A DNA stretch of 64,000 nt from Pseudarthrobacter sp. NamB4. GTDB taxonomy: Bacteria > Actinomycetota > Actinomycetes > Actinomycetales > Micrococcaceae. The DNA is taken from contig NZ_VAHM01000008.1 in the NCBI RefSeq assembly GCF_005796185.1, positions 1 to 64,000 of the forward strand. The letters run 5' to 3'. The notes under the pieces were generated by a model. It did not search any database, was not told the DNA's origin, and saw only the letters and a list, made by a program, of their open reading frames with translations. Position 1 is the stretch's first letter. The number at the start of each line of letters is the position of its first letter. Below are positions 34,815 to 42,648 of the stretch, one piece after another. A program made the translations under genes and the position numbers.

Positions 34815-35588
34815 TTAGGAAACCTGCAGTCCGCCGTTGATGTCGTACGTTGCGGCGGTGATGAAGCCGGCGTCCTCGCCCATAAGGAAGGTCATCAAAG
34901 CCGCCATTTCTTTCACTGTTCCCACCCGGCCCACCATGATGTCCTTGGACATCTCCTTCTTCCGCTCTTCCGTCAGGGTGCCGCCCATGATGTCGGTGTC
35001 GACGGGGCCCGGCGCGATGCAGTTGACGGTGATTCCGTGTTCGCCCATTTCCCGGGCCAGTGCCCGGGTGAACCCGATGATGCCGGCCTTCGCCGAGCTG
35101 TAGGCGACCTTGGAGTAGGTGCCACCGCCACGCTGGGCGGAGATGGACGAAATGCTGACAACCCGGCCAAGTTTCCGGTCAATCATGCCCCCAAGGACGC
35201 GCTGGGTCACCAGGAAGGTCCCGGTCATGTTGATCGCGAAGACCCGCTCCCAGCCTTCCTTGGTTTCCTCCATGAAGGGCCGCGGTGAGCTGATGCCGGC
35301 GATGTTCGCCAGGGCAACGATGGGAGGCAGTTCGGCTTCCACCCTGCTGATGGCAGCATCAATGGACTCCTCGTCCGATACATCCGTCTGAAGGCCCAGA
35401 GCCTGCACCCCGTGCTTGTCCCCGATTTCCTTGGCAGCCACGGCCGCGGCTTCACCGTCGATGTCCAGGATGGCGATGTTCCATCCCTCACGGGCCAGCC
35501 GGTCTGCTGTTGCGCGTCCGATGCCGCGCTCTGAAGCTGCACCGGTCAGAACTGCGGTGCGTGCTGCGGGGAAAGTGGTCTCGGTCAT
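34815..35588 (-). CDS. SDR-family oxidoreductase (sugar-acid cluster)
   Basis: A 257-residue classical SDR: LTGAASERGIGRA for the cofactor, DIDGEAA suggesting NAD preference (acidic residue after the second strand), ANIAGISSPR, SISSISAQ with the catalytic Ser, and YSSAKAG with Tyr/Lys. The C-terminus is FITAATYDINGGLQVS. It is downstream of the GntR gene and overlaps its stop by 4 bp. Together with the divergent GntP-type permease it probably oxidises an imported sugar acid, as gluconate 5-dehydrogenase relatives do. The substrate is inferred. Confidence 0.9.
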   Translation of the reverse strand: MTETTFPAARTAVLTGAASERGIGRATADRLAREGWNIAILDIDGEAAAVAAKEIGDKHGVQALGLQTDVSDEESIDAAISRVEAELPPIVALANIAGISSPRPFMEETKEGWERVFAINMTGTFLVTQRVLGGMIDRKLGRVVSISSISAQRGGGTYSKVAYSSAKAGIIGFTRALAREMGEHGITVNCIAPGPVDTDIMGGTLTEERKKEMSKDIMVGRVGTVKEMAALMTFLMGEDAGFITAATYDINGGLQVS

Positions 35589-36319
35589 GCTGTTTCAACT
35601 CCTGTGTTGGATTTCCGTGCTTTGATAAACCGCGCGTAGTCGTCGTAGGTCTGGTTGATGTGCTCGTCCATGGCCTTGCGGGCCTTATCCGGTTCGCCCG
35701 TGGCTATCGCGGCCAGTACCAGCCTGTGGTGCTCAATGGCATGGCGCTGGACTTCGGGGAACGCCGATGTTTCCCGGCGGGTGGTGTAGAGCAGGTGGCC
35801 CAGCTGGCCCAGCAGAGCCGGGAGGAACGGGTTCGCCGACGCCCTAAACACCACGTTGTGGAAGGCCAGGTCCGCCAGGGTCACGGCGTCCAGGTCGCCG
35901 GCTTCGTGGGCCGCCGCCAAGTCTGAAATCGCCTTTTCCATGGCCGCAAAATGCTGAGGTGTGGCATGGCGGGCCGCTAATTCCGCAGCCCCCGTTTCCA
36001 TGATGCGGCGGACCTCGAGAAGCTTCAGCGCTGCCTCGTCAATCCCGGTGCCGCGGGCTGCTGCACGGAGGATGGCTTCCAGCCCCGTCCACTCGTCGGG
36101 AGGATTCACGAAGGTACCCAGGCCACGCCGCACCGTCACGATGTTTTGGGCCTGCAGTGTCTTCAGTGCCTCGCGCACCGTTAGCCGGCTTACATCGGCA
36201 GTCTTTGCCAGCTCTGCCTCCGCGGGCAGTGACGCCTGCGGCGGGATGTCTCCGGAGAGAATGCGTTCCAACAAATCAACGAACACGGAATCCGCGAGTG
36301 TCTGGCGGCTCACCGGCAT
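35585..36319 (-). CDS. GntR/FadR-family (FCD) regulator
   Basis: A 244-residue regulator: N-terminal winged helix (VFVDLLERILSGDIPP, LAKTADVSRLTVREALKTLQAQ, RRGLGTFV) and an all-helical FCD effector domain with likely metal ligands in LADLAFHNVVFRAS, AIEHHRLVLAAI and MDEHINQTYDDY. The ATG has AAGGAAGGAGAG upstream, an unusually strong site. It is divergent from the GntP-family permease and coupled to the SDR, so it most likely represses both until a sugar acid such as gluconate or a relative binds. Confidence 0.92.
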   Translation of the reverse strand: MPVSRQTLADSVFVDLLERILSGDIPPQASLPAEAELAKTADVSRLTVREALKTLQAQNIVTVRRGLGTFVNPPDEWTGLEAILRAAARGTGIDEAALKLLEVRRIMETGAAELAARHATPQHFAAMEKAISDLAAAHEAGDLDAVTLADLAFHNVVFRASANPFLPALLGQLGHLLYTTRRETSAFPEVQRHAIEHHRLVLAAIATGEPDKARKAMDEHINQTYDDYARFIKARKSNTGVETA

Positions 36320-36466
36320 CTCTCCTTCCTTGGCTTGTCAGATGTCTTATGTCCCGATAGTGTGGCACTCGTCACTCGATGGAGTCAATTCCAAAAAGGC
36401 ACTGGCACCCTTCGAGGAGCAGCCGGGCAACGCGCCCGGACTCTTGTCCCCAAGGAGTACATCAAC

Positions 36467-37960
36467 GTGGATATACAACTACTGCTTGCGCTGGTATTGG
36501 GCATCGCGACCATCGTCGTGCTCGTACTTCGCACCCGGCTCGACGCATTCGTCGCTTTGCTCATTGCCGCTTTGGTGACCGGCCTCGTGGCTGGCCAAAG
36601 CCCCCTCGACATCGTCAAAGCAATCACCACAGGCTTCGGCAACACCCTTGCCTCGATCGGCATCGTCATCGGCCTGGGCGTGGCCATCGGCAAGATCCTG
36701 GAAGTGTCCGGCGCTGCCAACGCGCTGGCCCTCGCCTTCCTGCGGCTCTTCGGCAAGGGCAGGGAACCCTGGGCGATGGGCACCGTCGGTGCCCTGGTGT
36801 CCATCCCGGTGTTCTGCGACTCCGGCTACGTGATCATGAACCCGCTGGCCCGCTCCATCGCGCGGGTTAAGCGCGCCGGCTACGTGACACTGGCCCTGGC
36901 GCTCGGTGTCGGCATGACGCTGACGCACCACCTGGTGCCGCCGACGCCCGGTCCGCTGGCCGTGACCGGCCTGCTCGGGACGGACCTGGGCGCGGTCATC
37001 CTCACGGGCCTGGTGTTCACCGTGCTCCTCCTCCCCATTGCCGTGGGCTACGCCAAGTGGATGGGACCCAAGCTCGAAAACTCCATCACCGAGGAGGTCC
37101 GCGAAGCGGTTTACGGCCGTGCTGCCCTGGTCGGTGCCGCGGAAGGATCCCAGCACGGCGGCACGGGAATCGCCGCCGACGACGACATCGACGACCACGC
37201 GCAGAGTGACCTTCCCGCCGATCCCCAGCTGGATCTGGGCACCCCGCCCGAGGGCGCCAAGCCGCACCGCGTCGGCGCATTCCTCGCCTCCCTGCCCCTC
37301 GTGGTCCCGCTGCTGCTGATCGTGCTGAACACCGTGACGGGCGCCATCGACCAGAACGCACAGGGAGTCGTCGGCGGCGAATACGTGCCGTCCGCCTGGG
37401 TTGTTCCCTTCGCCTTCATCGGCAACCCGGTGATCGCCCTGATCATCGGCGTACTGCTTGCCGTCTACGTGCTGCTGCCGCGGTGGACTCCGCGCGGCAG
37501 GGTTCAGCACTGGTTTGCCGAAGCAGCTGCTTCCGCAGGCCTCATCCTGCTGATCACCGGTGCAGGCGGCGCCTTGGGACAGGTGCTCCGGAGCTCGGGC
37601 GTCGGCGACGCACTGGCTGAAGCCATCGCCGCCACAGCTCTGCCGGCCTTCCTGGTGCCCTTCCTCGTGGCAACCCTGGTCCGGCTGGCCCAGGGCTCCG
37701 GCACCGTGGCCATGATCACCGCCGCCTCCGTCACAGCTCCGCTGGTGGGCACCCTCGGCATCGACCCGCTGGTGGCCGCCATGGCCTGCACCGCCGGATC
37801 CATGATCCTGAGCTACTTCAACGACTCCTACTTCTGGGTGGTCACCCGGTTCACCGGGCTCGAAGGCACTGCAGCGCTTCGCGGCTGGTCGGGCATCACC
37901 ACGGCTGTGTGGGCCGGATCCATCCCGCTGTTGTTTATCCTCAACCTTGTCATGGGTTAG
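36467..37960 (+). CDS. GntP-family sugar-acid permease
   Basis: A 497-residue membrane protein of the gluconate:H+ symporter family. It shows FGNTLASIGIVIGLGVAIGKILEVSGAA-type early helices, GALVSIPVFCDSGYVI, GVGMTLTHHLVPPTPGPLAVTG, LITGAGGALGQVLRSSGVGDAL, ARLAQGSGTVAMITAAS-like and AMACTAGSMILSYFNDSYFWVV. The frame is open from 36335, but the GTG at 36467 follows CAAGGAGTACATCAAC and gives a sensible membrane N-terminus. A long acidic loop (about residues 226-270) separates the halves. Divergent GntR and SDR genes suggest a sugar acid other than, or in addition to, gluconate, because a second GntP with gntK is at 60.6 kb. Confidence 0.92.
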   Translation: MDIQLLLALVLGIATIVVLVLRTRLDAFVALLIAALVTGLVAGQSPLDIVKAITTGFGNTLASIGIVIGLGVAIGKILEVSGAANALALAFLRLFGKGREPWAMGTVGALVSIPVFCDSGYVIMNPLARSIARVKRAGYVTLALALGVGMTLTHHLVPPTPGPLAVTGLLGTDLGAVILTGLVFTVLLLPIAVGYAKWMGPKLENSITEEVREAVYGRAALVGAAEGSQHGGTGIAADDDIDDHAQSDLPADPQLDLGTPPEGAKPHRVGAFLASLPLVVPLLLIVLNTVTGAIDQNAQGVVGGEYVPSAWVVPFAFIGNPVIALIIGVLLAVYVLLPRWTPRGRVQHWFAEAAASAGLILLITGAGGALGQVLRSSGVGDALAEAIAATALPAFLVPFLVATLVRLAQGSGTVAMITAASVTAPLVGTLGIDPLVAAMACTAGSMILSYFNDSYFWVVTRFTGLEGTAALRGWSGITTAVWAGSIPLLFILNLVMG

Positions 37961-37972
37961 CTCCCCCATCCC

Positions 37973-38010
37973 AAAGTGCCCCCCCGGAATACAGCATTCC
38001 GGGGCACTTT
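37973..38010 (+). terminator. Hairpin terminator after the GntP-family permease
   Basis: AAAGTGCC and CCGGAAT on the left pair with ATTCCGG and GGCACTTT on the right around a 5-base loop, with a few extra C residues bulging on the left. It starts 13 bp after the permease stop codon. Confidence 0.8.
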
Positions 38011-38209
38011 GCTGTCACCAGGCGACCCGAACTTCATTGCGACGACCGGCTTGAGCAGAGAGACGGGACACTCGGCCTGCACCATGAATGGGACTGAGCG
38101 GGGCTTCCTTCTTGCCAAAACCTTTGCAGGGCCAAGCGGGCCAAACAGGCCAGGGAAGTGACAGGCGGCCACAAAATTCTGCGCGCTCGTCGAACCGCCC
38201 TTGGACCAG

Positions 38210-38390
38210 GGGCATTCCGTACACCAGCCAGTTCCTGGCAGGACCGGCCCGGCACGTCACCAACATCACTGTCCAAGACGAGTGCCTGGCAGATGTCTTC
38301 AAACCCGACCAGACACCAAATGATCCCGTAGTGCACCAGATCGTGGCCCATGCCCTGGGCAAACCCTCCGGCCCGGTCGACCCCGCCTAA
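38210..38390 (+). pseudogene. C-terminal fossil of a secreted lipase-type alpha/beta hydrolase
   Basis: A frame ending at a stop at 38388-38390 reads GIPYTSQFLAG, VTNITVQDECLADVFKPD, DPVVHQIVAHALG. The pattern NITVQDxC..D with a final helix is like the C-termini of actinobacterial triacylglycerol-lipase-type proteins. No catalytic Ser or His region precedes it. The rest of 38011-38424 holds nothing convincing. Confidence 0.35.
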
Positions 38391-38424
38391 CAGCCCGCCT
38401 GCCTCTAGCCCCGGGGATCAGCAG

Positions 38425-38907
38425 CTACCCGGCTTCCGAGCGGCTCGGGGCCTGTTGCTGGCTGCTGGTCCATTTGGCGTGCTCCTGGGAGATCAGGCCC
38501 TCGATCCGCTCGGCCAGCTGCTGGTGACGGTCCGCACGCAGATAGGGTCCGGCCTTGGCCAGGTACAGGTACCGTTCGTGCTTGAGTGCCTCGGCGGTGG
38601 AACGGTACGTGATCCAGCGTTCCTGGAACTGGTAGAGGTGCTGGGCGCCCTCCAGGACGACGATGACGGCGGCCAGTATGCCAGTTACCAGAGCTGGGCT
38701 TCCTACACCGGCAACAACCGGCAGCGCCGCGGCGACCGCGAGTTCCAGCAGCTTGAGCCACTTGTACCGGCGCTGGGCGTCGCTGCTCTTGCGGTCATAC
38801 CAGCTGATCTGGTCCTCCAGCCGGTCCCATGTGGGATCTTCAGTGGCAGGCGGAACCACGGCCGCGACGGGCTGTGCCGGTCTTGGGCCATCCTCGCGGC
38901 GCACCAT
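38425..38907 (-). CDS. DUF4231 two-TM protein (SLATT-like)
   Basis: A 160-residue protein. The ATG at 38907 with GGAGGGGGAAG upstream is preferred to a start at 38949. After a proline-rich lead come WDRLEDQISWYDRKSSDAQRRYKWLK (a DUF4231 hallmark helix), two hydrophobic segments (about LLELAVAAALPVVAGV and ALVTGILAAVIVVLEGAQ), and a long helical tail (ERWITYRSTAEALKHERYLYLAKAGPY). Family knowledge: DUF4231 resembles the SLATT group of two-helix membrane effectors found in nucleotide-signalling and abortive-infection systems. Its gene follows the TIR-domain gene by 25 bp on the same strand, so the two probably work together. Confidence 0.88.
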   Translation of the reverse strand: MVRREDGPRPAQPVAAVVPPATEDPTWDRLEDQISWYDRKSSDAQRRYKWLKLLELAVAAALPVVAGVGSPALVTGILAAVIVVLEGAQHLYQFQERWITYRSTAEALKHERYLYLAKAGPYLRADRHQQLAERIEGLISQEHAKWTSSQQQAPSRSEAG

Positions 38908-38932
38908 GGGCTTCCCCCTCCGTTCACGCTGG

Positions 38933-40054
38933 CTACTCAGCCAGGACAAAGAAGACCTGCCACTTATCCGGGCAGAAGCGTTCGTCGGTCAGCACGTAAC
39001 AGGGCCACATTTCCCATGTACCGGGACTGTTAAGCAGGACCCGGCCCTGGGCGTTGACGGTGTCACCGGGTGCGAGGACCCGTCCTTCGTTCATGTCCTC
39101 GGCGTCGTGGTGTTCCCCTGCCTCATCGCGGGCCCCGACAAATGTGTACTCCAGCCGCAGGGGCTGCTCCGTGATGTTCGTCAAGGCGTAGCTCACCGTG
39201 ACCGTGTCCCCGACGCGGGGAGGATCAGGATCACGCCGGCTCGTGGCCTGCAGTCCGGTCAGCCGGAGTCCGTCTTCGCTGGTGACGGGAGTGCCGTCGA
39301 CGTCGATACCGCCCGTTGCCTGGACGGGAGCCTGCCCGTCAGCAGGGTCAGCGGTCGGTGAAGGTCCCCTTTGGAGGTTGGCAACGACGAGGACGGCCAG
39401 CAGGATCAAAACGGCGACGGCGCCAATTCCTCCCACGAGCAGGGTCCGCGGCGAAAATCGCCCGCGCTGCCCTGGCGCCTTCCTACCTTCTCCCGCGGCC
39501 GCCGGCGCAGCCTGCGCCTCCTCCGCCGTCGTCGGCTGCACGCCGCTGTCCTCCTGTGTCCGTCGCAACTCAGCGAGGGTCCCGTCCAGAACTTTGAACA
39601 GCCGGCTGGTATCAAATTCGAAGCGCGCCGGGCTGAACTCCAGGGCCTGGCGGCGCACCAGCTTGGCCAGGCTTTCGGGCAGCTCATCGGCGCGCGGCAT
39701 CCTGGCCCCGTCCACCAGGATCGGGATCACCCTGACGTTGCGGGTCAAAGCGGCCTGGACCTCCAGGCGCACAAAATCGTCAGGGTCGTCGAGCCGGCGC
39801 CGGCCGTGCTCATCGGAGATCGTTGTCCACTTATCACCGATCAGCACCAGCACCACGTCGCAGGAGCCCACTGCCCGGGTGATCGCCTCGACGAAGTCAT
39901 CCCCCAACTGGATGGAGTCGACGTCCTTGAAAACCTGGCCACCGCCGTAGCGGTCTGCCAGCCGGTCGTATAACCAGCCGGCCGGGTACGCGGTCTCTTC
40001 CCGCCGGTAACTGATGAAGATCCGACCCGAGGCGGTCGGGAGCGAACCAGCCAT
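38933..40054 (-). CDS. TIR domain - transmembrane - extracellular beta domain protein
   Basis: 373 residues. Residues 11-150 are a bacterial TIR domain (RIFISYRREE, VFKDVDSIQLGDDF, CDVVLVLIGDKW, DDFVRLEVQAAL, VIPILVDGARMP). Glu98 in RLEVQ aligns by position with the catalytic Glu of NAD-consuming TIRs. A low-complexity Ala/Pro/Glu linker (about 168-200) leads to one membrane helix (about 204-227). The remainder (DTVTVSYALTNITEQPLRL, LAPGDTVNAQGRVLLNSPGTW, CYVLTDERFCPDKWQVFFVLA) looks like an immunoglobulin-type beta domain outside the cell. With TIR inside and a sensor-like domain outside, it resembles a receptor; the DUF4231 protein directly downstream would be effector or partner. NADase activity and signalling are inference. 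Confidence 0.88.
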   Translation of the reverse strand: MAGSLPTASGRIFISYRREETAYPAGWLYDRLADRYGGGQVFKDVDSIQLGDDFVEAITRAVGSCDVVLVLIGDKWTTISDEHGRRRLDDPDDFVRLEVQAALTRNVRVIPILVDGARMPRADELPESLAKLVRRQALEFSPARFEFDTSRLFKVLDGTLAELRRTQEDSGVQPTTAEEAQAAPAAAGEGRKAPGQRGRFSPRTLLVGGIGAVAVLILLAVLVVANLQRGPSPTADPADGQAPVQATGGIDVDGTPVTSEDGLRLTGLQATSRRDPDPPRVGDTVTVSYALTNITEQPLRLEYTFVGARDEAGEHHDAEDMNEGRVLAPGDTVNAQGRVLLNSPGTWEMWPCYVLTDERFCPDKWQVFFVLAE

Positions 40055-40162
40055 TGTCCACGCCTCTTAAACCCAAGCCTTGCCTGGGAAAATTATACCG
40101 TCGGCGGTCCCTGCCAGCGGGGGAGCTGCAGCGGGAAGTCCTGTCCAGAGTCCTTAAAGTCT

Positions 40163-40200
40163 GACGGCGGGCGGCGGCACCCAAGCCGCCGCCCGCCGTC
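40163..40200 (-). terminator. 16-bp perfect hairpin terminator of the SLC13-type carrier
   Basis: GACGGCGGGCGGCGGC (40163-40178) pairs exactly with GCCGCCGCCCGCCGTC (40185-40200) around a 6-base loop. It lies just past the stop of the carrier gene on the minus strand and ahead of nothing else on that strand for 100 bp. Confidence 0.8.
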
Positions 40201-40238
40201 GTGCCTCCCTCAACCCTGCAGGATAAAAAGGGGGAGCC

Positions 40239-41681
40239 CTACATGATGCCGGTGGGCACCAGCAGCGCCCAGGCCAGAATGGGGGCGGCCAGGACAATGG
40301 CGCCGGCGTAGATCATGAGCTGCCGGTAGACGCGCTGCCTGTCATCTTCCGGCGTGTTGGCTACAACCAGCGCGCCGTCGGTGGAGAAGGGGGAAACGTC
40401 GACGACGGTCGCGGCGATGGCCAGGGCGGCTACGGTTCCGGAGGCGCTGAGGCTGCTGGTGGCCAGGAGCGGCCCGGCCAGCGGGATAAAAGCGGTGAGC
40501 AGCGCAGTGGACGAGGCGAAGGCCGAACCGACGCCGATCACGTAGCAGAGGACGAGCGCGATGAGCAGCGGAGCTCCGAGGGCCAGGGCCTGTTCGGCGA
40601 GTGTGTCGATGACGCCCACGTGCTGGAGCAGTGAGACGTAGGTGATCATGCCCGCCACCAGCAGGACTGTGGACCAGGAGATGCCGCCGATGAAGCTCTG
40701 GTGCTCTTTGATGTTGATCAGCGCCAGCAGCAGGCCCGCGGAGAGGGCAACGAAGCCGATCGGCATGCGGAAGCCAAGGGTGCAGACAAGCATCACCAGA
40801 ATCAGCACCAGGGTCAGGATTTGCTGGCCGTGGGGACGGGTGGTCTTCGAAGTATCCAGGTCGATGGCCTGTCCGGTTCCACCCTCGTGCAGCCGCCCCA
40901 GCAGGGCGAAGACGGCGATGGTGAGGACGGACAGGATGAAGTTGACGGCGAAGCTGGCGATGAAGAGCCCGCCCTGGGAGATGGGAAAACCGTTCTCCTC
41001 GGCGATGTTGTGGACCAGCACGCCGGCCACGGACAGCGGGGAGAATCCACCGGCATGGGCTCCGTTGATAATGAAGGCACCCATCACCACGGGGTGGATG
41101 CGGGATTCGTAGGCGAAGCCGATGGCAGCCGGGGCGAGGAGCGCGACGGCGGCCGGCGAGAAGGTGCCCAGCGACGTCAGTGCGGCGGCCAGCAGGAAGA
41201 AAACCCAGGGCAGCACCATGGTTTTGCCCCTAACAAGGCGGACACAGGTCTGGACGATGATGTCGATGGTGCCGTTCCGCTGGGCCATGCTGAAGAAGTA
41301 GGTAACACCGATGATGGTCAGCACGATGGTGGCGGGGAAATCTGCGAGGATCTCGCGGTCGGTCATTCCGAGCATGAAATAGCCAACGCCGAAGGATGCC
41401 ACCAGGCCCATGACGCCGATGTTCAGGGGCCACTTCGTGGCGATGATGAACATCAGGACGAGGATCACGAGCGGGATGATCTGGGTGGCAGTCAAAGTCG
41501 GCTCCGAGGTTGTGGCGGCCGCCGGGTTGAAGAGGCTCCCTCCCAGCACGAGGGCGGCCAGACTCAGAATCACAAAAGCGGCCACCGCAATGAGTAGGAT
41601 ACGGCGGCGCGGACTGCGCGGGGCAGATTGCTCCGTGGTCCCGGCCTCAGGGGCTGCGGTGTGTTGTGCTGTTTTTGTCAT
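40239..41681 (-). CDS. SLC13/MatC-like carboxylate carrier
   Basis: A 480-residue multi-helix permease. The ATG at 41681 is preceded by GAGGAAAACA; an upstream in-frame extension is out of place. After a 25-residue polar lead come helices separated by MatC/CitMHS-like motifs: TKWPLNIGVMGLVASFGVGYFMLGM, ITSLGTFSPAAVALLAPAA-like, GAHAGGFSPLSVAG, GVGSAFASSTALLTAFIPLAGPLL and TVVDVSPFSTDGALVVAN. The paired SPxS motifs mark the two halves of the ion-transporter fold. The position beside TctABC, PrpF and LysR suggests di- or tricarboxylates (malonate, citrate, aconitate-like) as substrates. Confidence 0.88.
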   Translation of the reverse strand: MTKTAQHTAAPEAGTTEQSAPRSPRRRILLIAVAAFVILSLAALVLGGSLFNPAAATTSEPTLTATQIIPLVILVLMFIIATKWPLNIGVMGLVASFGVGYFMLGMTDREILADFPATIVLTIIGVTYFFSMAQRNGTIDIIVQTCVRLVRGKTMVLPWVFFLLAAALTSLGTFSPAAVALLAPAAIGFAYESRIHPVVMGAFIINGAHAGGFSPLSVAGVLVHNIAEENGFPISQGGLFIASFAVNFILSVLTIAVFALLGRLHEGGTGQAIDLDTSKTTRPHGQQILTLVLILVMLVCTLGFRMPIGFVALSAGLLLALINIKEHQSFIGGISWSTVLLVAGMITYVSLLQHVGVIDTLAEQALALGAPLLIALVLCYVIGVGSAFASSTALLTAFIPLAGPLLATSSLSASGTVAALAIAATVVDVSPFSTDGALVVANTPEDDRQRVYRQLMIYAGAIVLAAPILAWALLVPTGIM

Positions 41682-41697
41682 TGTTTTCCTCGGGGGT

Positions 41698-41961
41698 TCA
41701 GGTGGTGGCGCCGGTTTTCGGGCGCCGGTAAACCGTGACGCCGTCGCTGCGCAGGAAAAGGGCACGGCCGTGGCCGGTGTCCCGGTGGATCCACAGCATG
41801 CTGCCGTCAAGCGCGAGGATGTCGATGCGGCCGCTGGCAATGGTCCGGCCCTGCTGCTTAATTTCGATCTGGTCTGCTCTGGACAACGTGCACCAGTTCG
41901 GAACCGGCTCGGGGCGGGCAGCCTTCCTGGCTGAACCCGGATGGGTCGGGCGGGTGGACAT
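41698..41961 (-). CDS. Small hypothetical protein (87 aa)
   Basis: A basic soluble protein starting at the ATG at 41961, with AAAGGAACG upstream. It contains a short beta-rich core (WCTLSRADQIEIKQQGR, IDILALDGSMLWIHRD, RALFLRSDGVTVYRRP) and no known motif. It lies 16 bp ahead of the SLC13-type carrier gene on the same strand and after the hairpin that ends the UspA transcript, so it is likely the first gene of the carrier operon. Function unknown; the small size and position suggest a regulatory or accessory protein. Confidence 0.65.
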   Translation of the reverse strand: MSTRPTHPGSARKAARPEPVPNWCTLSRADQIEIKQQGRTIASGRIDILALDGSMLWIHRDTGHGRALFLRSDGVTVYRRPKTGATT

Positions 41962-42004
41962 GTTCGTTCCTTTGACTGCTGACTGCTTAAACGGATGTTG
42001 GGGA

Positions 42005-42036
42005 GGAGGCAGGGAACCTTGGGGTTCCCTGCCTCC
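42005..42036 (-). terminator. 14-bp perfect hairpin terminator after uspA
   Basis: GGAGGCAGGGAACC pairs exactly with GGTTCCCTGCCTCC around TTGG. It lies between the UspA stop and the small gene at 41961 on the minus strand, and separates the Tct/UspA transcript from the carrier operon. Confidence 0.75.
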
Positions 42037-42183
42037 TTCTTCTGCGTGGCCCTTTCCCGCGCCCGTCCTTCGGGGTTCCTGTTGCGATGGAATGCAGGGT
42101 TTTGGACACGCCTGCCGGCGGTGGCCGGCAGCCACAGGGGGGACCAGTGCAGGCCCCGCCGGGTGGTTGGTTGAGCCGGATGG

Positions 42184-42567
42184 CTAGTTGAGCCTGTCCG
42201 GGCGGACTGCGAGGACCGGGCAGGTGGCGTCCAGCAGGATGCGCTGCACGGTGCTTCCCAGGATGAGTTTCCCCACCATGGAGCGATGCCGCAGGCCGAC
42301 GACGATCATGTCCACGTTCCGGTCCTGCGCGATCTGGATCACCGCGTCACCGGGGTCCGCGAGGATGGAGGACTCGATGGCCAGTTCGCGCCCGGCTGCC
42401 CGGAGCTGGTCTTCAATGTCCTGCATTTCGGCTGGCTCCAGGCCGTGGTGGCCGCGGCCGACATTCACGATCAGGAGGTCCGAGGTCCGAAGGACTGCCT
42501 CGGTGATGCCCTGGGTCAGGGCTTCGCGGCCCTCAGGCGAGGGGACGTAGGCGACGAGAACCGTCAT
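42184..42567 (-). CDS. Universal stress protein (UspA family)
   Basis: A single-domain 127-residue Usp. The ATP-binding G-2x-G-9x-G(S/T) motif is present as GLRHRSMVGKLILGST, and the start VLVAYVPSPEG supplies the binding Asp-equivalent strand, although the usual Asp is replaced by Ala-Tyr. The C-terminus VLAVRPDRL is standard, and the stop lies inside a REP-like repeat. It is 81 bp downstream of the TctAB fusion on the same strand; Usp genes are often the last gene in Tct transporter operons of actinobacteria, from memory. Its role is probably stress or energy sensing. Confidence 0.9.
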   Translation of the reverse strand: MTVLVAYVPSPEGREALTQGITEAVLRTSDLLIVNVGRGHHGLEPAEMQDIEDQLRAAGRELAIESSILADPGDAVIQIAQDRNVDMIVVGLRHRSMVGKLILGSTVQRILLDATCPVLAVRPDRLN

Positions 42568-42648
42568 GGCGTTGCTTCTTTCCTGTGGATCCGGTGGGTG
42601 CGGTGGTTCCGGTGTTTTCGGTGGTTTTTGGGGGAGGCCGCGGACTGC

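Noticed and set aside
36479..37969. 496-codon minus-strand frame opposite the GntP-family permease
   Set aside because: Gly/Asp/His-rich antisense translation of hydrophobic helices; no start signal.
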